DNA of 64,000 nt from Paenarthrobacter sp. PH39-S1 (GCF_030063245.1 NZ_JASISR010000022.1:1-64000); one strand, 5' to 3'; shown: positions 28,656 through 38,340, numbered from the stretch's first letter. The notes: generated by a model from the letters alone, not told the origin. Program-made: numbers and translations.

Positions 28656-31600
28656 GTGGCCAAGGCCCGCGTACACGAGCTTGCAAAAGAGCTCGGCATT
28701 ACCTCGAAGGAAGCTGTCACCAAGCTTCAGGAACTGGGCGAGTTTGTTCGCTCTGCCTCCTCCACCATCGAGGCGCCCGTCGTGAAGAAGCTTCGCGACG
28801 CATTCCCCGCTGCACCTTCCGGTGCCGGGACTTCCAACGGCTCCTCAACTGCCCCGGCCGCTGCTCCGGCTCCGGCCGCTCAGGCAACTCCGGTTCCGGC
28901 AGCCGCTCCGGCTCCTTCCGCTAGGACAACGCCGGCTCCGGCCGGCCCCGCGTCCTCAGCTCCGGCTCCGGCAGCTCCCGTGGCTCCGGCTCCGGCGGCA
29001 GCACCTTCAGCTCCTGCGGCTACGGCTCCCGTAGCCCAGACGGCTCCGGCGGCTACCGCTCCCGTAGCCCAGACCGCTCCGGCGGCTACCGCTCCCGTAG
29101 CCCAGACCGCTCCGGCGGCTACCGCTCCCGTAGCTCCGGCTCCCGTAGCTCAGAGGGCTCCGGCAGCAGCGGCTGCAGCATCGTCCACTGCGGCCAAGCC
29201 GGGAGCACGCCCGGCTCCTGCACCGGCCCCGTCGCGTCCTGCGACGGCAGGGCGCCCCGGCGGCCCGCGTCCAGGCAACAACCCGTTCGCGCCGTCGCAG
29301 GGCATGCCCCGATCCGGTTCACGTCCCGACCGTGGTGAGGGCGAGCGGAGCGCGCGTCCCGGCGCCGCCGGCCCCCGTCCGGGAAACAATCCTTTTGCTC
29401 CGTCCCAGGGCATGCCGCGTACGGGCGGACCCCGCTCCGCTGAGGCTGGAACAGGCGGCGCTCATGCAGGGACAAGGCCCCCAGCCGGCGCAGGCGGACC
29501 CCGTCCCGCGGCTGGTGCTGGCGGACCTCGTCCGGGGGCACCGCGTCCTGGCGGTTCGGGCCCCGGCGGCGCGCGCCCCACTCCGGGCATGATGCCTAAC
29601 CGCACCGAGCGTCCGGCAGCACCGGGCCGCGGCAACGATCGCCCCGGCGGAGCCGGCCGTGGACGTCCGGGTGCACCGGGAACTGGTGCGCCGGGTGCCG
29701 GAGGTGGCACCGGAGCACCGGCCGGCGGCGGTTTCGGCAAGGGCGGCCGTGGACGCGGCGGGACCCAGGGCGCCTTCGGTAAGGGAGGCGCCGGACGCGG
29801 CAAGCAGCGCAAGTCGAAGCGGGCGAAGCGGCAGGAACTGGAGCAGATGAGTGCTCCGTCGCTGGGTGGCGTGAGCGTACCCCGCGGCGACGGCAACACG
29901 ATTGTTCGTCTGCGCCGAGGCTCCTCGATTACGGACTTCGCCGACAAGATCGAGGCGAACCCGGCAGCGCTGGTGACGGTACTCTTCCACCTCGGTGAGA
30001 TGGCTACCGCGACCCAGTCGCTCGACGAGGACACCTTTGCCCTGCTCGGCACCGAGTTGGGCTACAAGCTCCAGGTCGTATCGCCGGAGGACGAGGAGCG
30101 CGAGCTGCTCAGCAACTTCGACATCGACTTCGAGGCCGAACTTGAGGCCGAGGGTGACGAGGACCTCGAGGTGCGGCCGCCGGTCGTCACCGTCATGGGC
30201 CACGTCGACCATGGTAAGACGCGTCTGTTGGATGCCATCCGCAACTCGGACGTTGTGGCCGATGAGCACGGTGGCATCACCCAGCACATCGGTGCCTACC
30301 AGATTGAGCACGAGCACGAGGGCACCGATCGCCGTATCACGTTCATTGATACTCCGGGCCACGAAGCGTTCACCGCTATGCGTGCCCGTGGTGCCAAGGT
30401 CACCGATATCGCTATCCTGGTGGTCGCAGCCGACGACGGCGTCATGCCGCAGACGGTCGAAGCGCTCAATCACGCCCAGGCAGCAAACGTGCCGATCGTC
30501 GTCGCGGTTAACAAGATCGATAAGGAAGGCGCCAACCCGGAGAAAATCCGTGGGCAGCTGACCGAATACGGTCTGGTTCCTGAGGAATACGGCGGCGACA
30601 CCATGTTCGTCGACGTCTCGGCCCGCCAGAACCTGAACATCAACGAGCTGCTCGAAGCGGTCCTGCTGACGGCGGATGCGGCTTTGGACATGCGTGCCAA
30701 TCCGAACAAGGACGCCCGCGGTATCGCGATCGAAGCGAACCTGGACAAGGGCCGGGGTGCCGTAGCCACGGTGCTGGTCCAGTCCGGAACGCTGCACGTC
30801 GGCGATACGATCGTGGCCGGTACGGCGCACGGCCGTGTGCGGGCCATGTTCGATGAGGACGGCGGAATCATCACGGAGGCGGGCCCGTCGCGCCCGGTAC
30901 AGGTACTGGGTCTGTCCAATGTTCCGCGTGCAGGTGACACGTTCTTCGTTACCGGGGATGAGCGTACGGCTCGTCAGATCGCCGAGAAGCGTGAAGCGGC
31001 GGACCGTAACGCTGCCCTGGCCAAGCGCCGCAAGCGCATCAGCCTTGAAGACTTCGATCAGGCAGTCGCAGCGGGCAAGGTTGACACGCTCAACCTCATC
31101 CTCAAGGGGGACGTGTCCGGTGCCGTTGAGGCGCTGGAGGATTCGCTGCTCAAGATCGACGTCGGTGAGGGTGTCCAGCTGCGGGTTATCCACCGCGGCG
31201 TTGGTGCCATCACGCAGAACGACGTCAACCTGGCCACCGTGGACAATGCGATCATCATCGGCTTCAACGTCAAACCGGCAGAGCGTGTTGCCGATCTTGC
31301 GGACCGTGAAGGCGTTGACATGCGCTTCTACTCGGTCATCTATGGCGCGATCGATGACATTGAGCTGGCGCTGAAGGGCATGCTCAAGCCGGAGTACGAG
31401 GAAGTCCAGCTTGGTACGGCGGAGATCCGCGAGATCTTCCGTTCGTCCAAGTTCGGAAACATCGCCGGTTCCATCGTTCGATCCGGTAGCATTCGTCGGA
31501 ACTCCAAGGCACGAGTGCTGCGCGCCGGCAAGGTTATTGGGGAAAACCTCACCGTCGATTCGCTCAAGCGTTTCAAGGACGACGCGACCGAGGTCCGGGA

Positions 31601-31697
31601 TGGTTTCGAGTGCGGTATCGGACTCGGGTCATTCAACGACCTGCAGGCCGAGGACATCATCGAGACGTTCGAGATGCGCGAGAAGCCGCGCGCCTAA
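28656..31697 (+). CDS. infB: Translation initiation factor IF-2
   Basis: The 1013-residue GTPase brings fMet-tRNA to the 30S subunit. It starts at GTG 28656 (ACAGGAGA upstream) with the IF2 N-terminal fold [22 protein letters not shown] disordered Ala/Pro stretch (about 55-190) and a Gly/Arg stretch (190-390) follow. The second N-domain comes next, then the G domain with GHVDHGKT at 515-522, DTPGHEAF and NKIDK, and domains II to IV to the end. The length reflects the expanded linker, as in other actinobacteria. Confidence 0.97.
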   Translation: MAKARVHELAKELGITSKEAVTKLQELGEFVRSASSTIEAPVVKKLRDAFPAAPSGAGTSNGSSTAPAAAPAPAAQATPVPAAAPAPSARTTPAPAGPASSAPAPAAPVAPAPAAAPSAPAATAPVAQTAPAATAPVAQTAPAATAPVAQTAPAATAPVAPAPVAQRAPAAAAAASSTAAKPGARPAPAPAPSRPATAGRPGGPRPGNNPFAPSQGMPRSGSRPDRGEGERSARPGAAGPRPGNNPFAPSQGMPRTGGPRSAEAGTGGAHAGTRPPAGAGGPRPAAGAGGPRPGAPRPGGSGPGGARPTPGMMPNRTERPAAPGRGNDRPGGAGRGRPGAPGTGAPGAGGGTGAPAGGGFGKGGRGRGGTQGAFGKGGAGRGKQRKSKRAKRQELEQMSAPSLGGVSVPRGDGNTIVRLRRGSSITDFADKIEANPAALVTVLFHLGEMATATQSLDEDTFALLGTELGYKLQVVSPEDEERELLSNFDIDFEAELEAEGDEDLEVRPPVVTVMGHVDHGKTRLLDAIRNSDVVADEHGGITQHIGAYQIEHEHEGTDRRITFIDTPGHEAFTAMRARGAKVTDIAILVVAADDGVMPQTVEALNHAQAANVPIVVAVNKIDKEGANPEKIRGQLTEYGLVPEEYGGDTMFVDVSARQNLNINELLEAVLLTADAALDMRANPNKDARGIAIEANLDKGRGAVATVLVQSGTLHVGDTIVAGTAHGRVRAMFDEDGGIITEAGPSRPVQVLGLSNVPRAGDTFFVTGDERTARQIAEKREAADRNAALAKRRKRISLEDFDQAVAAGKVDTLNLILKGDVSGAVEALEDSLLKIDVGEGVQLRVIHRGVGAITQNDVNLATVDNAIIIGFNVKPAERVADLADREGVDMRFYSVIYGAIDDIELALKGMLKPEYEEVQLGTAEIREIFRSSKFGNIAGSIVRSGSIRRNSKARVLRAGKVIGENLTVDSLKRFKDDATEVRDGFECGIGLGSFNDLQAEDIIETFEMREKPRA
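29019..29134 (+). repeat. 33-bp tandem repeats inside infB
   Basis: Three and a half near-identical 33-bp units encode repeats of the type [11 protein letters not shown] in the IF2 linker. Units 2 and 3 are identical, so copy number may vary between strains. Confidence 0.9.
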
Positions 31698-31707
31698 CAC
31701 CGACATC

Positions 31708-31762
31708 TGAGGTGCGCAAAATGGGGCCGCAAAGCCAAATCACCCCCATTTTGCGCACCTCA
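31708..31762. repeat. 19-bp perfect inverted repeat between infB and rbfA
   Basis: TGAGGTGCGCAAAATGGGG (31708-31726) is followed 17 nt later by its exact reverse complement (31744-31762). It begins 10 nt after the infB stop and ends 7 nt before the rbfA ribosome site. There is no U tract. It could be an attenuating hairpin, a processing site or a dispersed repeat element. Confidence 0.9.
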
Positions 31763-31782
31763 CCTTATTGAGGAGTAGTTTT

Positions 31783-32238
31783 ATGGCCGATTCGGCACGC
31801 GCTGCTAAGTTGGCGCAACGGATAAAGGTTATTATCGCCGAGGGGCTGCGCAAGCGGGTCAAGGATCCCCGGGTCGAGGGCATCACGGTGACCGATGCCC
31901 GGGTGACCAATGACCTTCAGCATGCGACGGTCTACTACACGGTGCTCGGCGACGAAACCGCGCAGACCGATGCGAAGGTGGGGCTGGAAAAGGCCCGCGG
32001 CGTGCTTCGGCAGGAAGTGGGCCGGAACGTTACGGTCCGGCTGACTCCCACGCTGGAATTTGTGGCGGACGAAATTCCGGTTAACGCCAGCCACCTGGAG
32101 GATCTGCTTCGGACGGCCAAGGCACGCGATGCTGAAGTCGCCGCGATCGCCCAGGGTGCTGCCTTCGCCGGGGACGCGGATCCGTACAAGAAGGATGACG
32201 AATCCGATCTGGACCAGCGGGACGACGACGAGGAATAA
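31783..32238 (+). CDS. rbfA: Ribosome-binding factor A
   Basis: The 151-residue protein assists late 30S maturation and cold adaptation. The KH-like fold is visible: RAAKLAQRIKVIIAEGLRKRVKDPRV, then ITVTDARVTNDLQHATVYYTVLG and RLTPTLEFVADEIPVNASHLEDLL. An acidic lysine/aspartate tail follows. ATG 31783 has GAGGAG 7 nt upstream; a GTG-type start at 31768 would bury that site. A strong inverted repeat separates it from infB. Confidence 0.95.
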   Translation: MADSARAAKLAQRIKVIIAEGLRKRVKDPRVEGITVTDARVTNDLQHATVYYTVLGDETAQTDAKVGLEKARGVLRQEVGRNVTVRLTPTLEFVADEIPVNASHLEDLLRTAKARDAEVAAIAQGAAFAGDADPYKKDDESDLDQRDDDEE

Positions 32239-32374
32239 ACCGGCGCAGGCCCCGCCCGCACCGCCTGACAGGGTGCGTGCCGGCGGGCTTCCGCGTTAAA
32301 AGCACGACTGCCGCTGTGAAATCCGACCCGTGGGGATGCTGAGGGCTCACAGCAGAGTATCAGCGTACGTGCCG

Positions 32375-32402
32375 GTGACCTGCAGATCCCGGTCCATATT
32401 AT
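32375..32402 (+). promoter_or_regulatory. Possible leaderless promoter of the arylsulfotransferase-like gene
   Basis: GTGACC (32375-32380), 16 bp and TATTAT (32397-32402) lie 5 nt before ATG 32408, with no Shine-Dalgarno sequence. This supports 32408 over the longer frame from 32330. Confidence 0.4.
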
Positions 32403-32407
32403 TGAAT

Positions 32408-34009
32408 ATGGAACCTATCCAGGATGAGGACGAAGCCAACCGCGGCGTCGACCGAAGGACCTGGGTGCGGGGAGCTCTCAGCCGCCGCGGGTTCCTGATC
32501 GGCGCCGGGCTGGCCGGGGTGGGAGCGGTTGCTGCTGCCACCTATGCCAGCCACGATGCGATCTCCGGCGCTTTGACTCGCACCGCCGCGCATCCTGGCG
32601 CATCGGCGGGTCCCAGGCCGTCGGCGTCGTCCAGCTCTGTTGCCGCAGCGCCGCCCGCGCTGCCGGACCGGACCTTCGTCAGTACACACCTGACCACCCC
32701 GCGGGTCACAAGCTGGGCCACTTCGCCGACCGCCGCCGGGCTGATTTTTGCCGGTCCGATGGGACACGGCTCCAATGGTCTGATTTTGGACAGCCATGCC
32801 GAACCTGTGTGGATGGAGCCGACCGGCGCCGGCGTGACCGACCTGCGGGTTCAAACGTTCGAGGGCCGGCCGGTGCTGACGTATTGGACCGGGACCGGAA
32901 TCGGCGGACATGGGCAGGGCACCGGCACCATTCTGGACACAAGCTACACGATGGTCGCCCAAGTCAATGCCGGCAACGGGTTGAAAGCGGACCTGCACGA
33001 ATTCAGCCTCACCGCGGCCGGCACCGCGCTGATGATCTCGTACCCGACGGTTCCCCATGATCTGCGGCCCGTCGGCGGTCCGACCAAGGGGTTCATCTAC
33101 GACTGTCATGTCCAGGAAATCAACGTCAGATCCGGCGAGATGCTTTTCGACTGGAGCGCCGCCGACCATATCGATATTGCGGATACCTACAAGTTGCCGG
33201 CGGACGACAACGCCAGCGCCGATGGTTCCACCGAAGCCAGGGCGTTCGATCCGTTCCATCTCAATTCTGTCGATGACGCAGGCGATGCCTTGCTCGTCTC
33301 CTCACGGCACACGCACACGCTCTATCTGCTCAACCGCGCGGACGGGGCCATCCGTTGGCGGTTGGGCGGGAAGCTCAGCGACTTCGCGGTGGCCTCGGAC
33401 GCAGCATTCGCCTGGCAGCACGACGCCCGGCACCGGTCCGGCACCCTGATTAGCCTTTTCGACAACCACTATTCCGCCGGGAATACCGGCGCCTCGCGCG
33501 GGTTGCTGCTCAGCGTCAACGAAGCGGCGCGGACGGTGTCACTGCAACAGGAGTTCAGCCATGCCGGCCATCGTGGCAATTCGCAGGGAAATGTCCAGAT
33601 TCTCGACGACGGGCATGTCCTCGTTGGTTGGGGATCGGACCCCGCCGCCACCGAATTCACCCCGGATGGCAGGGCATTGTTCGAAACCACTGGCTTGGGC
33701 AATGCGTCCTACCGGACCTACCGCTGCCCCTGGACAGCAAGCCCGACCACGCTTCCCGATGCCGCTGTTCTAACCGGCAACGGCTCCACGATGCAGGTCT
33801 ACGCCAGCTGGAACGGTGCCACGGAAACCGCGGCGTGGCGGTTTATGACCGGGTCCAGCAAGGAATCGCTTACCGAGGCGGGGACCGTGCCGCGCCGCGG
33901 ATTTGAAACGTCCGCGGCGGTGGCAGTGGCGGCCAAGGTCGCGGTTCAGGCGCTGCACCGGGACGGTTCGGTGTTGGCCACCTCGAACGTGCTGACCGTC
34001 CAGCACTGA
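32408..34009 (+). CDS. Arylsulfotransferase (ASST) family protein with Tat signal
   Basis: The protein is 533 residues. A twin-arginine signal is clear: SRRGFL at 25-30, then a hydrophobic stretch GAGLAGVGAVAAATYA, so it should be exported folded. The mature part is a beta-propeller-like ASST domain with FDPFHLNSVD, LLNRADGAIRWRLGGK, FAWQHDARH and SHAGHRGNSQGNVQIL. The histidines resemble the catalytic ones of bacterial arylsulfate sulfotransferases. Many actinobacterial members are unproven enzymes. The 3' end is fused into a 14-bp tandem repeat. Confidence 0.85.
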   Translation: MEPIQDEDEANRGVDRRTWVRGALSRRGFLIGAGLAGVGAVAAATYASHDAISGALTRTAAHPGASAGPRPSASSSSVAAAPPALPDRTFVSTHLTTPRVTSWATSPTAAGLIFAGPMGHGSNGLILDSHAEPVWMEPTGAGVTDLRVQTFEGRPVLTYWTGTGIGGHGQGTGTILDTSYTMVAQVNAGNGLKADLHEFSLTAAGTALMISYPTVPHDLRPVGGPTKGFIYDCHVQEINVRSGEMLFDWSAADHIDIADTYKLPADDNASADGSTEARAFDPFHLNSVDDAGDALLVSSRHTHTLYLLNRADGAIRWRLGGKLSDFAVASDAAFAWQHDARHRSGTLISLFDNHYSAGNTGASRGLLLSVNEAARTVSLQQEFSHAGHRGNSQGNVQILDDGHVLVGWGSDPAATEFTPDGRALFETTGLGNASYRTYRCPWTASPTTLPDAAVLTGNGSTMQVYASWNGATETAAWRFMTGSSKESLTEAGTVPRRGFETSAAVAVAAKVAVQALHRDGSVLATSNVLTVQH

Positions 34010-34061
34010 CCGTCCAGCACTGACCGTCCAGCACTGACCGTCCAGCACTGACCGTCCAGCA
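33992..34061 (+). repeat. Five perfect 14-bp tandem repeats across a stop codon
   Basis: CTGACCGTCCAGCA is repeated five times without a mismatch. The first copy codes for the last residues of the ASST-like protein, and the stop TGA at 34007 is in the second copy. The rest fills the gap before truB. Confidence 0.95.
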
Positions 34062-34104
34062 CAGGCGCCAGCCGCCTCGGGCAGGACTTCCCAGGGGCTC
34101 CACA

Positions 34105-34110
34105 TATACT
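34105..34110 (+). promoter_or_regulatory. -10 box, possible leaderless truB promoter
   Basis: TATACT ends 7 nt before GTG 34118. A GGAG also lies in the gap but would be too close to the GTG for normal spacing. No good -35 box is visible. Confidence 0.4.
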
Positions 34111-34117
34111 GGAGAGC

Positions 34118-35062
34118 GTGCATTCTGGACTGATCATCGTGGATAAACCGCCCGGCTTCACCAGCCACGACGTCGTCGCCCGGCTGCGGCGCCTGACCGG
34201 AACCCGCAAGGTCGGCCATGCCGGAACCCTGGATCCGATGGCCACCGGCGTGCTGGTTGTCGGTATCAACAAGGCCACCCGTCTGCTGACGTACATCGTC
34301 GGGACCGGCAAAACCTACGAGGCCACGATTCGGCTTGGCCGCAGTACCGTGACGGACGACGCCGAGGGCGAGGTCACCGCCACAAGGACGACGGCGGCGC
34401 TCACCGATGCGGCTATCCGCGCCTCGGTCGGGGCACTGACCGGGGAAATTTCGCAGGTTCCCAGCAGCGTCAGCGCCATCAAGGTCAATGGCGAGCGCGC
34501 CTATGCCCGGGTCCGCTCCGGCGAAGAAGTGATCCTGGCGTCCCGTCCGGTTACGGTCCACACCTTTGAAATAAATGGCATCCGCAGGGTCCCGGCAGCG
34601 CCAGTTGCCGGGACCGGAGACGGCGGGCAGTTGACCGATCTTGACGTCACGGTAGAGTGCTCGTCGGGAACCTACATCCGGGCGCTGGCCCGGGATCTTG
34701 GCGCCGGGTTGGGGGTCGGGGGCCATCTTACCGCGCTGCGCCGCACCCGCGTGGGACCCTATTCCGTCGACCAGGCCAGGACTCTGGAACAGCTCGAGGA
34801 CGGTGTGCAGTCAGGGGGCGAGGTGCAGATCCTTGACCTGGCCGGGGCCGCCCGGGCACTGATGCCGGTGCGTGAACTGACCGACGAGGAAGCTTCCGAG
34901 CTCTCCTTCGGCCGGCGGATTGTGTGCAGCGGGGACGGACCCCACACCGCGGAGAAGCCCGCCGCCGCGTTTGGGCCGGACGGCGCTCTGGTGGCCCTGC
35001 TGGCGGACGCCGGAAGCTATGCCAGGCCCGTCCTCGTTTTCAGCCCTGATCTGGGAGCCTAA
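34118..35062 (+). CDS. truB: tRNA pseudouridine(55) synthase
   Basis: The 314-residue enzyme makes pseudouridine 55 in the T loop of tRNAs. The N-terminus GLIIVDKPPGFTSHDVVARLRRL leads to VGHAGTLDPMATGVLVVG, which contains the catalytic Asp of GTLDP. Later marks are the YEATIRLGRST strand, SAIKVNGERAYARVRSGEEV and CSSGTYIRALARDLG. The C-terminal domain is of the actinobacterial kind. GTG 34118 is the start. It is followed 3 nt later by a small membrane protein gene. Confidence 0.96.
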   Translation: MHSGLIIVDKPPGFTSHDVVARLRRLTGTRKVGHAGTLDPMATGVLVVGINKATRLLTYIVGTGKTYEATIRLGRSTVTDDAEGEVTATRTTAALTDAAIRASVGALTGEISQVPSSVSAIKVNGERAYARVRSGEEVILASRPVTVHTFEINGIRRVPAAPVAGTGDGGQLTDLDVTVECSSGTYIRALARDLGAGLGVGGHLTALRRTRVGPYSVDQARTLEQLEDGVQSGGEVQILDLAGAARALMPVRELTDEEASELSFGRRIVCSGDGPHTAEKPAAAFGPDGALVALLADAGSYARPVLVFSPDLGA

Positions 35063-35065
35063 GGC

Positions 35066-35452
35066 GTGACAGTGGACGGCTGGTTTATTGCTTCGCTCGT
35101 GGTCGGGCTCATCTCCTCGTTAATTTGTGTGGTGGCCGCGTTGCTGAAGAAGGGGCCCAACGATGTAACGCTGCTGTCCGTGGTGGCGGTTGAACTGTTT
35201 CTGCTGAGCTATCTGGTGGCCTCAATCGTCAGGACCGCCACCGGCGTGCAGCCAGCCGGGGCGGCATGGGAATTCTGGGCCTACCTGATTACGGCCATTT
35301 CGTTGCCGGTCGCGGGATTCTATTGGGCCATTCTGGACCGCGCCTTTTGGAGTAATTACGTGCTGGCGGCGGTGGGACTGACCATCGTGGTGATGATGGC
35401 CCGAATGGCGCAGATTTGGTACGGCATGGCAACACTAGCGCTAGGGACATAG
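35066..35452 (+). CDS. Small conserved membrane protein
   Basis: The protein is 128 residues with four predicted transmembrane helices (IASLVVGLISSLICVVAALL; VVAVELFLLSYLVASIV; FWAYLITAISLPVAGFYWAIL; YVLAAVGLTIVVMMARM). GTG 35066 has GGGAGC upstream and follows truB by 3 nt. The next membrane protein gene begins 2 nt after its stop, so the two are probably one unit. I do not recognise a function. Confidence 0.82.
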   Translation: MTVDGWFIASLVVGLISSLICVVAALLKKGPNDVTLLSVVAVELFLLSYLVASIVRTATGVQPAGAAWEFWAYLITAISLPVAGFYWAILDRAFWSNYVLAAVGLTIVVMMARMAQIWYGMATLALGT

Positions 35453-35454
35453 CT

Positions 35455-35889
35455 ATGACCATTAACAGCACTCCGGCGCCCAGGACGCAGGACAGCAAGT
35501 CAACCGGTGCGGGCCGGCTCTTGATCGCCGTCTACGGTATTTTCGCACTTGCCGCCAGCGCACGTGCCGGCTTCCAGATCGCGAGCAAGTTCTCCGAAGC
35601 GCCGGTGGCCTACCTGCTCTCCGCCTTTGCCGGCCTGGTCTACATTGCTGCCACCGTTTCGCTGGCCAAAAAGGGGGCATTCTGGTTCCGTGCGGCCGCG
35701 GTGGCGGTTGGTGTGGAACTGCTCGGGGTGCTGGTCGTGGGAGCACTGAGTCTCTTTGATGCCCGGGTGTTCCCACAGGAGACCGTCTGGAGCCTGTTCG
35801 GCCGCGGCTACGGATTTGTTCCGCTGTTGTTGCCCATTCTGGGCCTGATCTGGCTGTACCGTCACCGGGCACCGGCGCAAACCGCATGA
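35455..35889 (+). CDS. Small conserved membrane protein
   Basis: The protein is 144 residues from ATG 35455 with four helices: LLIAVYGIFALAASARAGFQI, then the VAYLLSAFAGLVYIAATVSLA, AAAVAVGVELLGVLVVGAL and YGFVPLLLPILGLIWLY segments. The R-A-G-FQI loop and EAPVAY are polar conserved-looking spots. It sits between its membrane partner and a GNAT gene that starts inside its stop codon (ATGA). Function unknown. Confidence 0.82.
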   Translation: MTINSTPAPRTQDSKSTGAGRLLIAVYGIFALAASARAGFQIASKFSEAPVAYLLSAFAGLVYIAATVSLAKKGAFWFRAAAVAVGVELLGVLVVGALSLFDARVFPQETVWSLFGRGYGFVPLLLPILGLIWLYRHRAPAQTA

Positions 35890-37034
35890 GTGCGGGCGTT
35901 CCCGAGCTTGACGACGGCGTCGTACGGCTGCGCGCGTTCCGGACCGCCGATGCCGGCGACTATGCGGCACTGAACCGGGATGCGGACAATGTCCGCTGGG
36001 CCAATTCGGATCCGGAAATGACCACTGCGCAGGCCTTGGCCGCGATCACCGGAATCATCCCGGAGAATTGGGCCAGTGGCCATACCCTGCGTTTCGCCGT
36101 TGCCGAGAGCAGCGGCGCGTTCGCCGGGACAACGGCGCTGCATAATGTGCGTGACGGCAGCGCCGCACTGGGCATCAAGCTCGCTCCGTCGGCTCGAGGC
36201 AGGGGCCTGGCGCTGTACGCGGTCCGGCTGATCACCGGCTACGCCTTCGACACACTGGGCCTGGACGTCCTGCACTGGCACGCCGGCGTCGGCAACATGG
36301 CGAGCAGACGTCTGGCCGAGCGCGCTGGATTCACGCTGGAAGGCACCGTTCGGGGGTATGGCAGCGCCGGCGGCCAGCCTGCGGACGGGTGGATTTTCAC
36401 GCTGACGGCACAGGACCACGGTTCCGGGCGAGGCCGTCTTCCGGAATTTCCGGCCCCGGCAGCGGTCGTGCCGGTACTCACCGACGCTTTTGTGACACTG
36501 CGGTCGCTCCGGAGCTCGGATGAGGAGCAGCTTGTCGCGAATTGCCGGGATCCGGAGGCGATCCGCTGGACTACGGTGCCCTTGGACTATGGTCTAGCCG
36601 ATGCACTGACCTTTATCCACGATGTTGTACCGCGGGGCTGGGCCAGCGGGGAGACGCACACCTTCGCGGTTACCGACACGGGCATGGACACACTGCTGGG
36701 CACCATCGACCTGCACGGCTTCCGGCCAGGTACGGCCGAGCTCGGCATCAACATGGCTTCGCAGGCTCGGGGCAGCGGAGCGGCCGAGGGGGCAGCGCGG
36801 CTGTTGATCGACTACGCCTTCACCGGTCTGAATCTCCAGTACCTCTACTGGCGCGCGCTGGTGCCGAACTGGGCGAGCCGCAAACTGGCCTGGAAACTGG
36901 GGTTCCAGCTGGAAGCGCAGCTGCGCGGCTTCACCGACGACCGTGGAACACCCGCAGACGCCTGGATCCTCACCCTGGCCGCCGCGGATCAGCGGCACCC
37001 GAGGACTCCGTGGGACGGTGCGGTGGCGCCGTAG
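35886..37034 (+). CDS. Tandem GNAT-domain acetyltransferase (RimJ/RimL type)
   Basis: The 382-residue protein contains two RimJ-like GNAT domains that look like an internal duplication. The first (about 1-180) has VRLRAFRTADAGDYAALNRD and APSARGRGLALYAVRLITGYAF. The second (about 190-380) has VTLRSLRSSDEEQLVANCRD and ASQARGSGAAEGAARLLIDYAF. Each has the matching WH/YWRA core followed by a NWASRK- or NMASRR-type motif. ATG 35886 overlaps the upstream stop. The substrate is unknown. Confidence 0.9.
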   Translation: MSAGVPELDDGVVRLRAFRTADAGDYAALNRDADNVRWANSDPEMTTAQALAAITGIIPENWASGHTLRFAVAESSGAFAGTTALHNVRDGSAALGIKLAPSARGRGLALYAVRLITGYAFDTLGLDVLHWHAGVGNMASRRLAERAGFTLEGTVRGYGSAGGQPADGWIFTLTAQDHGSGRGRLPEFPAPAAVVPVLTDAFVTLRSLRSSDEEQLVANCRDPEAIRWTTVPLDYGLADALTFIHDVVPRGWASGETHTFAVTDTGMDTLLGTIDLHGFRPGTAELGINMASQARGSGAAEGAARLLIDYAFTGLNLQYLYWRALVPNWASRKLAWKLGFQLEAQLRGFTDDRGTPADAWILTLAAADQRHPRTPWDGAVAP

Positions 37035-37309
37035 CCGCGGGCCTGCCGGTCAACCACCGCGCCGAGTGCCCGTGCGGGGGCGGCACGCGCCTTCTGCGGT
37101 GGCGGCACGCCCCCGTTACCCCCCCCCGTCAGTGGCGGCATGCGCCCACCGCGGCACTGGTGCCGGACCTGCGGCGTCGATGGTCCGGGCAGCGGGCGCC
37201 CGGGCGGGACCGGCCCCGCATGCGGGTAACCTTAGAGAGGTTTTCGGCCCCCAAGCGGGTCGGTCAGTAACGACGCCGGGCGCCCGCGCGCGGCAAAAGG
37301 ACGAGGGTG

Positions 37310-38254
37310 ATGGTGCACTTCTGGAACGGTCTTCACGAGGTTCCCGTTGGATACGGACCATCGGTGGTGACGCTGGGGAACTTCGACGGGGTGCATCGCG
37401 GGCACCAGCATGTGCTCTCCGCGTTGGTGGCCACCGCGCACGACCGTGGGGCCAAGGCCGTGGCGATTACCTTTGATCCGCATCCAGCGAAGGTGCACCG
37501 CCCGGACACTGCTCCGGAGCAGCTGATGGGGCTGGCCGACCGGCTGACGACAATGGCCGCCTGCGGCTTGGACGCGGTCCTGGTAATGCCGTATACACTG
37601 GCGCTCGCCTCGCAGACTCCGGAAGAATTCGTCCGGTCGGTGTTTGTCGACACGCTCGGTGCCGCCGCTGTGGTAATCGGCCACGATGTGCGCTTCGGCC
37701 GGGGCAATTCCGGGGACCTTGGTACCATGCAGGAGCTGGGCAAGGACCTGGGTTTCGACGTCGTCGTGGTGAACGAGTTCGGATCGGACCGGCGCTGCTC
37801 CTCGACGTGGGTGCGCGAGGCGCTGGCCAGGGGCGACGTGGACACCGCCGCCGAGGTGCTGGGGCGTCCGCACCATATGCGCGGTGAGGTGGTCCACGGC
37901 GCGGCCCGCGGCCGCGCCTTGGGCTTTCCGACGGCGAACCTCTCTGACAACGCCGTCGGCTACATTCCGGCCGACGGCGTGTACGCAGGCTGGCTGACGG
38001 ACGCGGACGGAGTGCGCCGGCCGGCAGCGATCTCGATCGGCTCGAATCCCACCTTTGTGGGTGTGAGCCGGCAGGTCGAAGCCTATGTGATCGACCGGCC
38101 GAACGAACCGGTGGAGGCGTTTGACCTCTACGGCCAGGTCGTCGTCGTTGAGTTTGTGACCAGGCTCCGAGGCATGGTCGCGTACACCGGTCCCGCGGCG
38201 CTGGTGGACCAAATGCACCTGGATGTGGACCAGGCCCGTCAGATTCTGGCCTGA
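37310..38254 (+). CDS. ribF: Bifunctional riboflavin kinase/FAD synthetase
   Basis: The 314-residue enzyme converts riboflavin to FMN and then FAD. The N-terminal nucleotidyltransferase domain has VVTLGNFDGVHRGHQHVL, ITFDPHPAKVHRP and IGHDVRFGRGNSGD, plus STWVREAL. The C-terminal kinase domain shows GRALGFPTANL, IPADGVYAGW, ISIGSNPTF and AFDLYGQVVVVEFV. The start is ATG 37310 or the GTG one codon upstream; AAGGACGAGG precedes both. It lies between truB and rpsO as in relatives. Confidence 0.96.
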   Translation: MVHFWNGLHEVPVGYGPSVVTLGNFDGVHRGHQHVLSALVATAHDRGAKAVAITFDPHPAKVHRPDTAPEQLMGLADRLTTMAACGLDAVLVMPYTLALASQTPEEFVRSVFVDTLGAAAVVIGHDVRFGRGNSGDLGTMQELGKDLGFDVVVVNEFGSDRRCSSTWVREALARGDVDTAAEVLGRPHHMRGEVVHGAARGRALGFPTANLSDNAVGYIPADGVYAGWLTDADGVRRPAAISIGSNPTFVGVSRQVEAYVIDRPNEPVEAFDLYGQVVVVEFVTRLRGMVAYTGPAALVDQMHLDVDQARQILA

Positions 38255-38310
38255 AGGCCGGCAGATTCTGGTCGGCAGGTCGGAAGAACTGCGGCTTGCC
38301 GCACGCCACT

Positions 38311-38340
38311 TCGACAGAGTCAACCCGCGCAGAGTAAACT
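38311..38340 (+). promoter_or_regulatory. Promoter of rpsO
   Basis: TCGACA (38311-38316), an 18-bp spacer and TAAACT (38335-38340) precede a leader of about 145 nt before rpsO. Confidence 0.5.

Noticed and set aside
29319-31193. 624-codon open frame antisense to infB
   Set aside because: It mirrors the high-GC third-position bias of infB and has no domain pattern.
37119-37127. Run of nine C before ribF as a phase-variation tract
   Set aside because: It lies in a non-coding gap far from any promoter element I can identify, so there is no evidence for a regulatory effect.
37035-37306. FMN riboswitch before ribF
   Set aside because: The region is GC-rich with short repeats, and I cannot find the conserved FMN aptamer core.
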